Shown here one piece after another: positions 36,001-43,620 of a DNA stretch of 64,000 bases. Source of the DNA: Cupriavidus consociatus (GTDB taxonomy: Bacteria; Pseudomonadota; Gammaproteobacteria; Burkholderiales; Burkholderiaceae); the NCBI RefSeq assembly GCF_017814975.1, contig NZ_JAGIQA010000020.1, forward strand, positions 62,001-126,000, written 5' to 3'. Below the pieces are notes generated by a model, which worked only from the letters and a program-made list of their open reading frames with translations, ran no database searches and was not told the origin of the DNA. Position 1 is the stretch's first letter. Each line of letters starts with the position of its first letter. Made by a program: the position numbers and the translations under genes.

Positions 36001-36476
36001 GAGCGGGCCTAACCGCCTATCACGCCACGGGTGCTAACCTTGGTCAAGCGCACTTTCTTGCGATACTGGCGGACACGTACGCAAACACGGGTCGGCCTGG
36101 AGCAGCGCTACGTGTTATTCAAAACGCGATCACATGGACAGAGAAGACTGGAGAACGCTACTACGAGGCCGAATTGCAGCGCCTGAAGGGAGAACTAGTA
36201 CTCCGCGAGTCGGTGGCACACTCCGGAGATATGCTGGATCTTGACGTAGCACTTTCATGTTTCAACCACGCGATTGCCATAGCACGCCGGCAGAATGCCA
36301 AATGGCTGGAACTACGTGCAACGCTTGGGCTCGCACAAATCTGGCAGCAGCAAGGCAAAGTGGCAGCCGCCATGCAGAGACTGACAGAAGTCAAAGAGAC
36401 TCTTACCGAAGGCTTCGATACCGTCGACTGGGCACGGGCCGCTACATTGACAGAAGGGTCCCACGGTCGCGATTGA
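33042..36476 (+). CDS. Double zinc ribbon - class III nucleotide cyclase - AAA ATPase - TPR signalling protein
   Basis: A 1144-residue soluble protein. Residues 3-45 form two zinc ribbons (CxxC pairs at C3/C6 with C17/C20, and C28/C31 with C42/C45). Residues 97-275 are a class III cyclase domain: metal-binding D105 and D149, K145 and D220 at the purine-selecting positions of adenylyl cyclases, and R231. The transition-state Asn is His (H227, GQTIHIASR). An STAND-type ATPase follows, with FVGRQDEL, Walker A GDAGIGKS near 335 and Walker B ILFEDLQWLD near 455. The C-terminal 500 residues are TPR-like helices. It likely senses a partner and makes cAMP. Codon use looks less GC-rich than the catabolic neighbours. 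It stands alone. Confidence 0.9.
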   Translation: MRCTFCECTNPASAKYCAGCGARLAQRCPCCGHESSPAAQFCVECGSRLTHPTGIPEPPSDFATLSPIYYTPRHLAERILAEQEAMETRGNKAGERKTITAVFADMAGSTALIHNLDPEDARRLIDPVIELMIDAVYYYEGYVAKSLGDGILALFGAPLAHEDHAQRALYAALRMQEAIRRHSNQIPLNVDTPLQIRIGIHTGEVVVRSIRRDDLRTDYDPVGQTIHIASRMENIAAPSSILVSESTYRLTEGYFDFKALGATQVKGIPQPLMVYEVLGLGSSRTRLQVSERRGLARFVGRQDELNKLRQALDRAKAGQGQLVGVVGDAGIGKSRLFHEFKGHAQGSCLILETFSVSHGKSFAYLPLLELVKNYFQISDRDDERMCREKISGRLHILGRGLEDQLFYLLYLLGIIEPGSALPNMDPEIRRQRIFDAITEVLSCESINQPVGILFEDLQWLDSETEAFLNAIVERLPSTRILLLLNYRPEYQHGWSHKPYYTSLPLDPLGSVEAQGLLTALLGNTVQIVPLKKLILEKTEGNPFFMEEVVQTLIEEKVLLGQPGSFTTEKTPNVLHIPATVQGVLTARIDRLPYAEKKLLQTLAVVGKEFPLSLIRRIVEESDDQLRYLLARLQTREFVYERPSFPDIEFAFKHALTQEVASSSLLIEQRSVLHERTAHAIETLFHSRLNEYFAALARHYSLSGNHPKAVEYLHCTAQQALQRSAYLEAIRHVNAALDFLKNFPETTERARQELALLLVIGPALIAAKGFASSEVEATYRRALDLCEQFGETPQLSSTLVGLRTYFSLHADHAKALEVGNRLLSIAENTRDQELLGEANVSLGSTLFFQGDFSAAHSYLNQACVLYASEPRHTHSICPGAEPEVRAYLMLAQVLWCLGYPDQARRRAQEALDLAQKLEHPFTLAHALVSLAQLHQFHRDAKSTQTFADSAIALSREIGFPLWLAWATILHGWALATKGCREQGVSQVRAGLTAYHATGANLGQAHFLAILADTYANTGRPGAALRVIQNAITWTEKTGERYYEAELQRLKGELVLRESVAHSGDMLDLDVALSCFNHAIAIARRQNAKWLELRATLGLAQIWQQQGKVAAAMQRLTEVKETLTEGFDTVDWARAATLTEGSHGRD

Positions 36477-36585
36477 AGTTCAACGGCGACAAGCCGTACG
36501 CCGCGGCTACTGTAGCGAGTCGGCGAAACGGACTGTGTCCGGAGTTGGTATCGTTGAAACCGTGGTAGTGAAATGTCTCGTGGAT

Positions 36586-36607
36586 AAAAAAAGGCACCGA
36601 AGGTGCC
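36586..36607 (-). terminator. Rho-independent terminator of the porin gene
   Basis: Read on the minus strand, GGCACC-TTC-GGTGCC (36607-36593) is followed by seven T (36592-36586). The stem begins 29 bases after the porin stop codon. A perfect 6-bp stem with a 3-base loop and a U-run makes this a textbook intrinsic terminator. Confidence 0.9.
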
Positions 36608-36635
36608 TGAAGACCGTGCTAGAGACGTGCGCGGA

Positions 36636-37811
36636 TCAGAAGATGTGGCGGATGCCCAGTGCGGCGCCGAACTGGCTGTCCTTGCCGGCACCCAACAGAT
36701 AAGTGTTCGTCCCCCCGGTAGCTGCCAGGCCTCCAAACGCCAGTGCGGCGTGCTTAGACCAAGCCGTGCTCAGATACACGTTGGTGCGCTTTGACAGGTT
36801 GTAGGCCGCCATGAAGCTGATTTGGTACGGGTTGGCTGGGTTGGTCGACACGGCGGTGGCACCCGTCGCGGTCGGCTGAACTCCCTTTAGGTCGTCGTAG
36901 TAGTAGGCTAGCGTCAGGTCAACGTTAGCAATAGGCGTGTAGTTGACACCGATCCAGTAGAGATTGTCGCGCAGCGCCACGGCACCATTCGAAAACGCAT
37001 TGCGGCCCCAGCGGTAGCCGCCCTGCAAGCGCAGAGTCGGCATGATGCTGTACCCGGCTGCGACGGTCGCCTTGCGGAAGCGCCCGATGCCGCTGTCGCC
37101 AAGGACCGAGGCAGTCGGGTCATACTCGTCGTAACCGATGCCCACGCCCAGCTTGCCGTCGTTGTATTCGATCGCGCCGCCGTAGCCCATGTTGGCGCGG
37201 AAGCTACCTGGAGTTTCGCCAGAGCCTGCGCAGGGGCTCACGCCCCCGGTGCAGAACACGCCGGTGCCGAACGAGAGGTGCGCACGGCCAGTCACCGCGC
37301 CGAGCTTGGCCGTGTACTGCACCATGTTGTCCTCGCGGAAGTTCAATCCGGTCATGAACGTGATCGGTTCGTACTGCGGCGCGTAGACGGTCGGCGAGTA
37401 ATTACCGAGCATCAGGAACATCGAGGTGTACTGGCGACCGAAGGTAAGCTGACCCCAGGTGTTGCTGCGCAGGCCGACGTAGCTCTGGCGGTCGTAGGTG
37501 CGGGTGGCGTTGGCCGAGGCGCCATTGTCGGTGTTGAAGCCGGCTTCGATGACGAAGACGCCGGCAAGTCCGCCACCGAGGTCTTCCACTCCGCGCAGGC
37601 CCCAACGGTTACTAGCAAAGCCACCGCTGCTCAGGCGCAACACGCTTCCGCTTGCGGGTCTCGGATTGGCCGCCGTCGGCAGAGCGGAGCGCATGCTATT
37701 CACGTATTCGACGTTGGCGTCGAGAAGCCCATACAACGTGACGCTGGTCTGAGCGTTTGCAGCGCCCGCGATCATCCCTGACGCGGCCAGCGCCGTGAGC
37801 AGCTTGTTCAT
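36636..37811 (-). CDS. Gram-negative trimeric porin
   Basis: A 391-residue outer-membrane porin of the burkholderial type. The signal peptide MNKLLTALAASGMIAGAANA is followed by QTSVTLYGLLDANVEYVNS; internal landmarks are SNRWGLRGVEDLGGGLAGVF and GQLTFGRQYTSMF; the protein ends IRHIF, with the terminal Phe needed by the BAM machinery. It provides diffusion of small polar or anionic solutes. It is divergent from the MFS carrier at 38249 across a 437-base gap that contains palindromes. A Cys pair in FCTGGVSPCAG (about residues 186-194) is unusual for a porin and may form a loop disulfide. Confidence 0.95.
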   Translation of the reverse strand: MNKLLTALAASGMIAGAANAQTSVTLYGLLDANVEYVNSMRSALPTAANPRPASGSVLRLSSGGFASNRWGLRGVEDLGGGLAGVFVIEAGFNTDNGASANATRTYDRQSYVGLRSNTWGQLTFGRQYTSMFLMLGNYSPTVYAPQYEPITFMTGLNFREDNMVQYTAKLGAVTGRAHLSFGTGVFCTGGVSPCAGSGETPGSFRANMGYGGAIEYNDGKLGVGIGYDEYDPTASVLGDSGIGRFRKATVAAGYSIMPTLRLQGGYRWGRNAFSNGAVALRDNLYWIGVNYTPIANVDLTLAYYYDDLKGVQPTATGATAVSTNPANPYQISFMAAYNLSKRTNVYLSTAWSKHAALAFGGLAATGGTNTYLLGAGKDSQFGAALGIRHIF

Positions 37812-37957
37812 GCTAAGTTATCTCCAGAGTATATTTCTCATCTCACCGGCAGAACTTCTCGCACCATCAATCGGCCGGTTCGTACCGTCTTGACGCTGCC
37901 GAGCGATAGGTTCGAGGATTCTGCAATCGAAATACCCTTGTAACAATCGTCGATATA

Positions 37958-37970
37958 TCACGCTTCGTGA
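37958..37970. promoter_or_regulatory. Palindromic operator candidate
   Basis: TCACGCTTCGTGA is a perfect 5-bp inverted repeat around CTT and fits T-N11-A. It lies about 150 bases upstream of the porin start and 280 upstream of the MFS carrier. It could bind a LysR- or IclR-type regulator. Short, so only suggestive. Confidence 0.35.
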
Positions 37971-38079
37971 GAAAAACTTTCGCCGGCGTTGATCAGAGTT
38001 GCGAGAAAATTCCCTTGTCCTGCTCCGGGGCAGTTCCGTCATGTCCTCCCTAGGACGGGGCAATTGGAAGCGAATTAAT

Positions 38080-38118
38080 AACCACGCTGGCCAGCGAGCT
38101 GGGAGCGTGGTTTTTTTT
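38080..38118 (+). terminator. Strong intrinsic-terminator hairpin with no coding gene in front (attenuator or small RNA end)
   Basis: AACCACGCT (38080-38088) pairs with AGCGTGGTT (38104-38112). An inner CCAG/CTGG stem (38091-38094, 38099-38102) extends it, and T runs to 38118. The porin runs the other way, so no protein gene on the plus strand ends here. The carrier starts 131 bases downstream. Either a small RNA ends here or transcription into the carrier is attenuated. Confidence 0.7.
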
Positions 38119-38248
38119 GCCGATGATCTGGAAGCTCAAGTGGGTTATTTAGATCTGCAGCTCGTCCAACATTCTCCATCCAGATATTGGCGCACGGTCG
38201 CCATGCCGGCACGCCTTGTACGTCCGGCGTCCCAAACGAGGAGACACA

Positions 38249-39625
38249 ATGCACAACATTCACCTAAAGAAGTTGACCGACGAAGCCCCTTTAAGCATAT
38301 TCCACTGGACAGTGCTGACACTCTGCTTCGTGATACTGGTTTTCGACGGATACGACCTGGCGGTTGCGGGAACTGCGCTGCCAGCTATCATGAAGGAGAT
38401 GGGAGTCGAAGCCACGACTGCCGGTTTCATGGCCAGTTCCGCGCTGTTCGGAATGATGTTCGGCGGGATCATCCTAGGCACGCTTGCCGACAAGATTGGC
38501 CGCAGGTTGGTTCTCGCGATCTGTGTTTCGTTCTTCAGTATTTTCACTGCTGCGGCCGGATTGACCAACGACCCCTACCTATTCAGCGTGATGCGTTTTC
38601 TGGCTGGAGTTGGCATTGGCGGCGCTATCCCGAATGTGACTGCGCATATGAGCGAATATGCGCCGACGAAGGTGCGAGGCCTGATGGTGACCGTGATGTG
38701 CTGTGGGTACGCGATCGGTAGCATTATTGCGGCGCTTCTAGCGAAGCAGTTCATCGAAACGCACGGATGGCAATCGGTGTTCTTCGCCGCCGGCTTGCCA
38801 GTTCTGCTGATTCCTTTAATTATGAAATACCTGCCTGAGTCCTTGCAGTTTCTGATCAGGCAGCGCGATGACGCGCGTCTACGCCAGATCGTCCGTAAGA
38901 TGCGGCCCGACATCCGGCTAGAGTCGCTCGACGAGTTCGGGTTGCCAAGCCAGGACAAGACCGAAGCGTCCAGCGTTCGGGGGCTGTTTCAAGAGGATCG
39001 CGCTTTCAGCACGGTAATGATCTGGGCTGCCTGCATTACGTGCTTATTTATGATTTACGCGCTCAGTTCGTGGTTGGTCAAGTTGATGACCATGGCCGGC
39101 TACAATCTGGGCTCCTCGCTGAATTTCTTTCTCGCCTACAACGCCGGCGCCCTCGTCGGGACGGTCGGTGGCGGATGGCTTGCCGATAGGCTGAACATCA
39201 AGTGGGTGACCTGCGCTTTCTTCGCAGTCGCCGCGATCTCGCTCACACTACTGGGCTATGGTATGCAGCCTCTGCTTCTAGTCGCGGCTGTTGTCGGGGC
39301 TGCGACGTTGGGTACGCAGGGACTCCTTTACGCTTTTGGTGGACAGTTCTACCCGACGTCGATCCGTTCTACTGGTCTTGGCTTTGCTTCCGGGATCGGT
39401 CGGATCGGGGCAATCGCAGCACCCATTTTGATCGGCTTTCTAGTGTCCATGAAGCTGCCGCTAGTGCAGAATTTCTTGTCTATTGCGTTCGTCGCCGTAA
39501 TCGGCGCCATAGCAGTGGCGTGCATTTCCTACAGGACTTCTGTGGGGACGCATGACTACGGTGCGATCAAGGACGTCGATTTCAGTGAGAGAGAGGCAGT
39601 GAACAGCGCGCGGATCCGTTCTTGA
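38249..39625 (+). CDS. MFS transporter, aromatic acid:H+ symporter (AAHS) type
   Basis: A 458-residue twelve-helix MFS carrier. The N-terminal helix region FHWTVLTLCFVILVFDGYDL and the loop motif GTLADKIGRRLVL are hallmarks of the AAHS group (PcaK, BenK), where DGYD is needed for transport. RFLAGVGIGGAIPNVTAHMS and the second loop motif GGWLADRLNIKWV follow. ATG 38249 is preceded by GAGGAGA; an ATG 11 codons upstream lacks one. It probably imports an aromatic or related carboxylate together with the divergent porin. The zinc alcohol dehydrogenase gene follows on the same strand after 231 bases. Confidence 0.92.
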   Translation: MHNIHLKKLTDEAPLSIFHWTVLTLCFVILVFDGYDLAVAGTALPAIMKEMGVEATTAGFMASSALFGMMFGGIILGTLADKIGRRLVLAICVSFFSIFTAAAGLTNDPYLFSVMRFLAGVGIGGAIPNVTAHMSEYAPTKVRGLMVTVMCCGYAIGSIIAALLAKQFIETHGWQSVFFAAGLPVLLIPLIMKYLPESLQFLIRQRDDARLRQIVRKMRPDIRLESLDEFGLPSQDKTEASSVRGLFQEDRAFSTVMIWAACITCLFMIYALSSWLVKLMTMAGYNLGSSLNFFLAYNAGALVGTVGGGWLADRLNIKWVTCAFFAVAAISLTLLGYGMQPLLLVAAVVGAATLGTQGLLYAFGGQFYPTSIRSTGLGFASGIGRIGAIAAPILIGFLVSMKLPLVQNFLSIAFVAVIGAIAVACISYRTSVGTHDYGAIKDVDFSEREAVNSARIRS

Positions 39626-39856
39626 TACCAAGAGCGACTGCGATCGCGAAGTAGCCCGTCGCCGCCGTTCCGATGCGGCGGGCCGCCGGACACCTTGATA
39701 TCAAATGTGCCGGCATCCCGTATGGGGATGTCCTTTGCCAACGTCAAGGAACGCGCATCAGGCCTCCACACGAGAGCGCAGAACATTTAACCAACAGTCC
39801 GTCATCCTTGCTGGCTTTCCGTGACGGCCTAATCAAGAGTTCACAAGAGGATTCGC

Positions 39857-40957
39857 ATGCAAATTTTGGCCGCAATTGCCACTTCGCCTGAAACGCCGTT
39901 CACCATTGAGGAATGTGAACTTTCCGAGCCCGGTCCAGGAGAAGTTCTGGTGGCGGTGCACGCTTGCGGTATCTGCCATACTGACATCGCGGCCAAGCTT
40001 CGGCATATACCTGTCCCACTCCCGAAGGTCCTTGGCCATGAGGGCGCCGGCGTGGTGGAGCGTGTTGGCCCTGGTGTAACGACTCTGGCTCCAGGCGACC
40101 ACGTCGTCATGACTTTTGGATCCTGCGGAGTATGCGAGCATTGCCACGACGGTCACCCGAGCTACTGCGAGGAATTCACTTCGATCAATTTTGCGGGCAA
40201 ACGCAATGCCGGCGAGGCGATCCAACGCGGGGGCGCGGCCATAGGAGGGGGCTTCTTCGCCCAATCGGCATTTGCGACCTATGCCCTCGCCAGGGAACGT
40301 AACGCCATCCGGATCGACAGAGATCTGCCGCTGCATCTGATGGCCCCTCTGGGCTGCGGCATTCTCACGGGCATTGGCACCGTCCTGCGCGTCCTAAAGC
40401 CATGCGCGGGCACGTCGTTGGTCGTCTTTGGCGCCGGCGCCGTGGGGCTGGGTGCCGTGATGGCAGCCAAGCTCGCTGGCTGCACCACCATCATCGCCGT
40501 GGATATTAAAGAGGGTCGGCTGCAGAAAGCTCTGGAACTGGGCGCTACCCATATGATCCAAGGCGATCAGCTCGACGCTGTGGCGCAGATTATATCGATC
40601 ACAGGGACAGGCGCACATTTCTCAGTTGACACCACGGGCGTCCCTGACGTTGTTGCGCAATCGATCGCTTGCTTGCGCAAGCGTGGCACCACGGCGCACG
40701 TCGCCTTGTCCTCCAGCAAGGATGGTTACAAGCTCGCCCCCAACATCTTCGTCGGCCGAGGACTCCAGGTCCGTGGGGTGGTCGAAGGCGATGCCGTGCC
40801 GTCGTCTCTCATTCCTCAGATGGTGGCGTTTTACCGCGCTGGCGTGTTGCCTCTGGAAAAAATTGTCCAGACTTTCCGGTTCGACCAGATCAATGAGGCG
40901 ATGCATGCTATCGCAAGCGGCGAGGTCGTTAAACCAGTGCTTGTGATGAAGAGCTAG
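39857..40957 (+). CDS. Zinc-dependent alcohol dehydrogenase, aryl-alcohol dehydrogenase-like
   Basis: A 366-residue medium-chain dehydrogenase. Catalytic zinc ligands are C40 (GICHTD) and H61/E62 (GHEGAG), with a Cys near the NAD domain (PLGCGILTG). Structural zinc is bound by C90, C93, C96 and C104. The Rossmann motif is VFGAGAVGLGAV followed by VDIKEGRL, whose Asp favours NAD over NADP. The pattern is that of benzyl-/aryl-alcohol dehydrogenases (XylB type). AAGAGG precedes ATG 39857. It may oxidise the alcohol made by a P450 in this region or an imported aromatic alcohol. It follows the MFS gene on the same strand. Confidence 0.9.
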   Translation: MQILAAIATSPETPFTIEECELSEPGPGEVLVAVHACGICHTDIAAKLRHIPVPLPKVLGHEGAGVVERVGPGVTTLAPGDHVVMTFGSCGVCEHCHDGHPSYCEEFTSINFAGKRNAGEAIQRGGAAIGGGFFAQSAFATYALARERNAIRIDRDLPLHLMAPLGCGILTGIGTVLRVLKPCAGTSLVVFGAGAVGLGAVMAAKLAGCTTIIAVDIKEGRLQKALELGATHMIQGDQLDAVAQIISITGTGAHFSVDTTGVPDVVAQSIACLRKRGTTAHVALSSSKDGYKLAPNIFVGRGLQVRGVVEGDAVPSSLIPQMVAFYRAGVLPLEKIVQTFRFDQINEAMHAIASGEVVKPVLVMKS

Positions 40958-41119
40958 ACAACGGCAGCCACCATACGGGAGATTCGCTCGAAGGCAATGC
41001 GACTAAAGGCTTGCATGGCGCGCGGGGTTTCCTGAAGGCCGGGATGTACCTAACGACTTTCTCGGCCGAAGATTGCATGACGTACGCCGGGCATTGAGAT
41101 CGAGGCGTTTAACTGCTGC

Positions 41120-41779
41120 CTAACTTGTTTCGCGTAACGATCTTAGCGCCTGCAGCGCGGCTTCCTGGGCAGCATTCACGTGGCGCCGCGCGGCCTCTGC
41201 CGCCTCCTCCGGGGATCGGCGCTCGATAGCAGATACGATCTCGTCGAATTCCTGCTTTGAAACCGCGCTGCGACCTGGAGTAGAAAACGAGAGCCGGCGT
41301 AGAACGTGGATTCGGGTGTACAAGCCACTCAGAATCTCCGTCAGGACGGGATTCAGCGTTCCAGCCAGTAGCAACTCATCAAATCGTTGCAGGCCGTCCC
41401 AAACGTCAGTCTTCTGCCGGCGTACTTCGATAAGCGCATCAATCTCTTTCTGTGACGCCCTCTGGGTGAAGAGCCTCACGACCAGAGGTTCAAGTTCGGC
41501 TCGGACCTCGTAAATATTTTTTACTTCTTCCTCCGTCGGTATCGCCACACGGAGTCCGCGACTGGGCGAAGCTTCGACCAGCCGTTCAGCCTGGAGGTGA
41601 CGCAAGGCCTCGCGCACCGAGGTGCGACTTACGCCGGTCAATTCCGTCAACTCTCGTTCAGTGAGCCGGCGACCGGGCTCTAGCACTCCATCCAGGATGG
41701 CTTGACGCAGGATCCCCACCACTTTGTCGCGCAATAGCACACTAGGTGCAACGCGCATACTAAGAGCTGCATCAGTCAC
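41120..41779 (-). CDS. GntR-family regulator, FadR/FCD type (copy 1)
   Basis: A 219-residue GntR regulator. The winged helix is DKVVGILRQAILDGVLEPGR, then LTERELTELTGVSRTSVREA, and a helical FCD ligand domain has EVRAELEPLVVRLFTQRAS and a C-terminal RRHVNAA. It starts at GTG 41779 with GGAGG eight bases before. It is a close paralogue of the regulator at 56383-57042: same length, same start codon type and near-identical helix-turn-helix. A palindromic operator lies 37 bases upstream (41816-41842), so autoregulation is likely. It is divergent from nothing; an aldehyde dehydrogenase gene runs toward it from 43.5 kb. Confidence 0.93.
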   Translation of the reverse strand: MTDAALSMRVAPSVLLRDKVVGILRQAILDGVLEPGRRLTERELTELTGVSRTSVREALRHLQAERLVEASPSRGLRVAIPTEEEVKNIYEVRAELEPLVVRLFTQRASQKEIDALIEVRRQKTDVWDGLQRFDELLLAGTLNPVLTEILSGLYTRIHVLRRLSFSTPGRSAVSKQEFDEIVSAIERRSPEEAAEAARRHVNAAQEAALQALRSLRETS

Positions 41780-41815
41780 TTACAACCTCCTTTTTTCGCC
41801 GCGAGCAGGCGAGCT

Positions 41816-41842
41816 TAAGACGGTATGCAGAATGCAGTCTTA
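41816..41842. promoter_or_regulatory. GntR operator (copy 1)
   Basis: Outer arms TAAGAC (41816-41821) and GTCTTA (41837-41842) flank a centre with further symmetry (GACnGnAT to ATnCnGTC). The 21-base core 41819-41839 matches the two sites at 57071 and 57344 at most positions. It lies just upstream of the GntR gene. Confidence 0.65.
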
Positions 41843-42035
41843 CAAATTCGATGTCAATAGCCCCGCAGACCAAACGCTAAAGGAGCATTTGTTGCAGTGC
41901 CTTTGAACTTCTGTATCCGTAAAATCAATAGTGAGCACTTACAAATATGCGGACTCAAGACATCAGAACCATGATTCCACCGATGCAACCAAAACGCCGA
42001 AGAAATCATGGTGCACTGACCGTTCAACCTACTTA

Positions 42036-43466
42036 TCAAGCAGCCTCATAGCCGAACATCGACTTCGTCTCGAGGAACTCCTCGAATCCGAATCGGCCCC
42101 ATTCGCGCCCGTTGCCCGATTGCTTGTACCCGCCGAACGGCGCGTCGAAGCTTCCCGGCGCCCCGTTGATGTGAACCATCCCTGCCCTGATTTGACGAGC
42201 GATGCTACGGGCCTTCTCGACATCCGCTGCTGTCACATACGATGACAGTCCGTATACGGTGTCATTGGCGATGGCGACTGCCTGGTCCTCCGTGGCGTAT
42301 GGAACGATCGAGAGAACCGGACCGAAGATTTCCTCCCTTCCGATCGTCATGTCATTGGTAACGCCGGCAAATACTGTCGGCCGAACATAATAGCCCTTGT
42401 CCAGACCGCTCGGCCTCCCAGCGCCGCCTGCCACGAGACGCGCCCCCTCCTCGATACCCTTTTCGATCATTGCCTGAACTCTCTCGAACTGGGCAGCGTT
42501 CGCAACGGGTCCGATTACCGTCGTCTCTGCTCGCGGATCACCCACAATCGTCTCTTCCGCGACCGAGCGCGCAAGCTCCGCCGCCTCATCAAGCCTATGG
42601 GCCGGAACGAGAAGCCTGGTCGGCGCGTTGCACGATTGCCCTGAATTGTTAAAGCATACGCGCGCACCGTGTATGACCGCACTCTTGAATGAGTCGTCAT
42701 CAATCAGAATATTTGGCGATTTCCCGCCCAGTTCTTGGCTAACGCGCTTGACCGTGTCTGCAGCTGTCTTCGCCACAAGAACACCTGCACGGGTCGACCC
42801 CGTGAACGAAACCATGTCGATGCCCGGATGTGCCGAAATGGCATGACCAACAGACGGGCCATCGCCATTAATCAGGTTGAAGACCCCCGCGGGCACGCCA
42901 GCCTCATCCAGGATTTCCGCGAAAAGAAGCGCTGAAATCGGCGACATTTCGCTAGGCTTGAGAACCATAGTGCAGCCCGCGGCCAGGGCGAGTGCGACCT
43001 TGCACGCGACTTGATTCATTGGCCAATTCCAGGGTGTAATGAAGCCGCAAACACCGATGGGCTCCCTTACAACAAGTGTTTGGCCGATGCGCTCCTCAAA
43101 CTCGTAATCTTGCAGTGTCTTGATCGCCTGTGCGAAGTGCCGGGATCCGATCGGCGACTGGAAGTGGCGTGCCAGGGTGAGTGGAGCACCCATCTCATTC
43201 GAAACGGCGTCTGCGATCTCGTCCTTCCGCCGCTCATAGACAGCCGCTACGGCTCCAAGCAGTTCGAGACGTTCGGTACGAGTCGTGGCTGCATAGGATG
43301 GGAATGCACGACGCGCCGCGGCCACCGCGAGATCCACATCGGCGGCCGAGCCGAGTGCAATCTGGGCGAACGCCGCCTCCGTTGCCGGATTGACCACATC
43401 AAATAGACGCGGCTGTTCCGGCACGACCCATTTGCCATCAATATAGAACTTCAGATTGTTTGTCAT
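42036..43466 (-). CDS. NAD-dependent aldehyde dehydrogenase
   Basis: A 476-residue aldehyde dehydrogenase: ITPWNWPMNQVACKVALALA, FTGSTRAGV, the catalytic Glu in VSQELGGKSPNILIDD and the catalytic Cys in NSGQSCNAPTRLL. The ending GREWGRFGFEEFLETKSMFG is usual for a broad aldehyde dehydrogenase group. AGGAG lies eight bases before ATG 43466. It differs from the duplicated pair at 16296 and 44998, so it is a third type here. It sits alone between GntR copy 1 and the outer-membrane protein gene; control by GntR copy 1 is possible but no operator copy was found upstream. Confidence 0.92.
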   Translation of the reverse strand: MTNNLKFYIDGKWVVPEQPRLFDVVNPATEAAFAQIALGSAADVDLAVAAARRAFPSYAATTRTERLELLGAVAAVYERRKDEIADAVSNEMGAPLTLARHFQSPIGSRHFAQAIKTLQDYEFEERIGQTLVVREPIGVCGFITPWNWPMNQVACKVALALAAGCTMVLKPSEMSPISALLFAEILDEAGVPAGVFNLINGDGPSVGHAISAHPGIDMVSFTGSTRAGVLVAKTAADTVKRVSQELGGKSPNILIDDDSFKSAVIHGARVCFNNSGQSCNAPTRLLVPAHRLDEAAELARSVAEETIVGDPRAETTVIGPVANAAQFERVQAMIEKGIEEGARLVAGGAGRPSGLDKGYYVRPTVFAGVTNDMTIGREEIFGPVLSIVPYATEDQAVAIANDTVYGLSSYVTAADVEKARSIARQIRAGMVHINGAPGSFDAPFGGYKQSGNGREWGRFGFEEFLETKSMFGYEAA

Positions 43467-43538
43467 GATGTTACTCCTAAACTAAAAGCTCACTCCCATC
43501 AATATTCAGGTTGCAAACGACAGGGCATGAGCGGGCCA

Positions 43539-43563
43539 CCACCGTCCTTGTGTCCGACGGTGG
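43539..43563 (-). terminator. Hairpin downstream of the outer-membrane protein gene
   Basis: CCACCGTC (43539-43546) and GACGGTGG (43556-43563) form an 8-bp perfect stem with a 9-base loop, 58 bases after the stop of the outer-membrane protein gene. No T-run follows, so it may be a weak terminator or a processing stem. Confidence 0.4.
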
Positions 43564-43620
43564 CGTGTAACAAGGTTCTATCGGCGGCATCGCTATCGAA
43601 ACGGAAAATGGCAACCGAGA

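Larger units (their letters stand above)
37812..38248. other. Divergent control region between porin and MFS carrier
   Basis: 437 bases without a protein gene. It contains a palindrome at 37958-37970, a small hairpin GTCCT/AGGAC (38043-38056) and a strong terminator-like hairpin on the plus strand (38080-38118). The last two suggest a short transcript or an attenuated leader ahead of the carrier gene. Confidence 0.5.

Noticed and set aside
39656..39686. GC-rich inverted repeat after the MFS gene as a terminator
   Set aside because: The stem is short with mismatches and no T-run follows; the downstream dehydrogenase may be co-transcribed.
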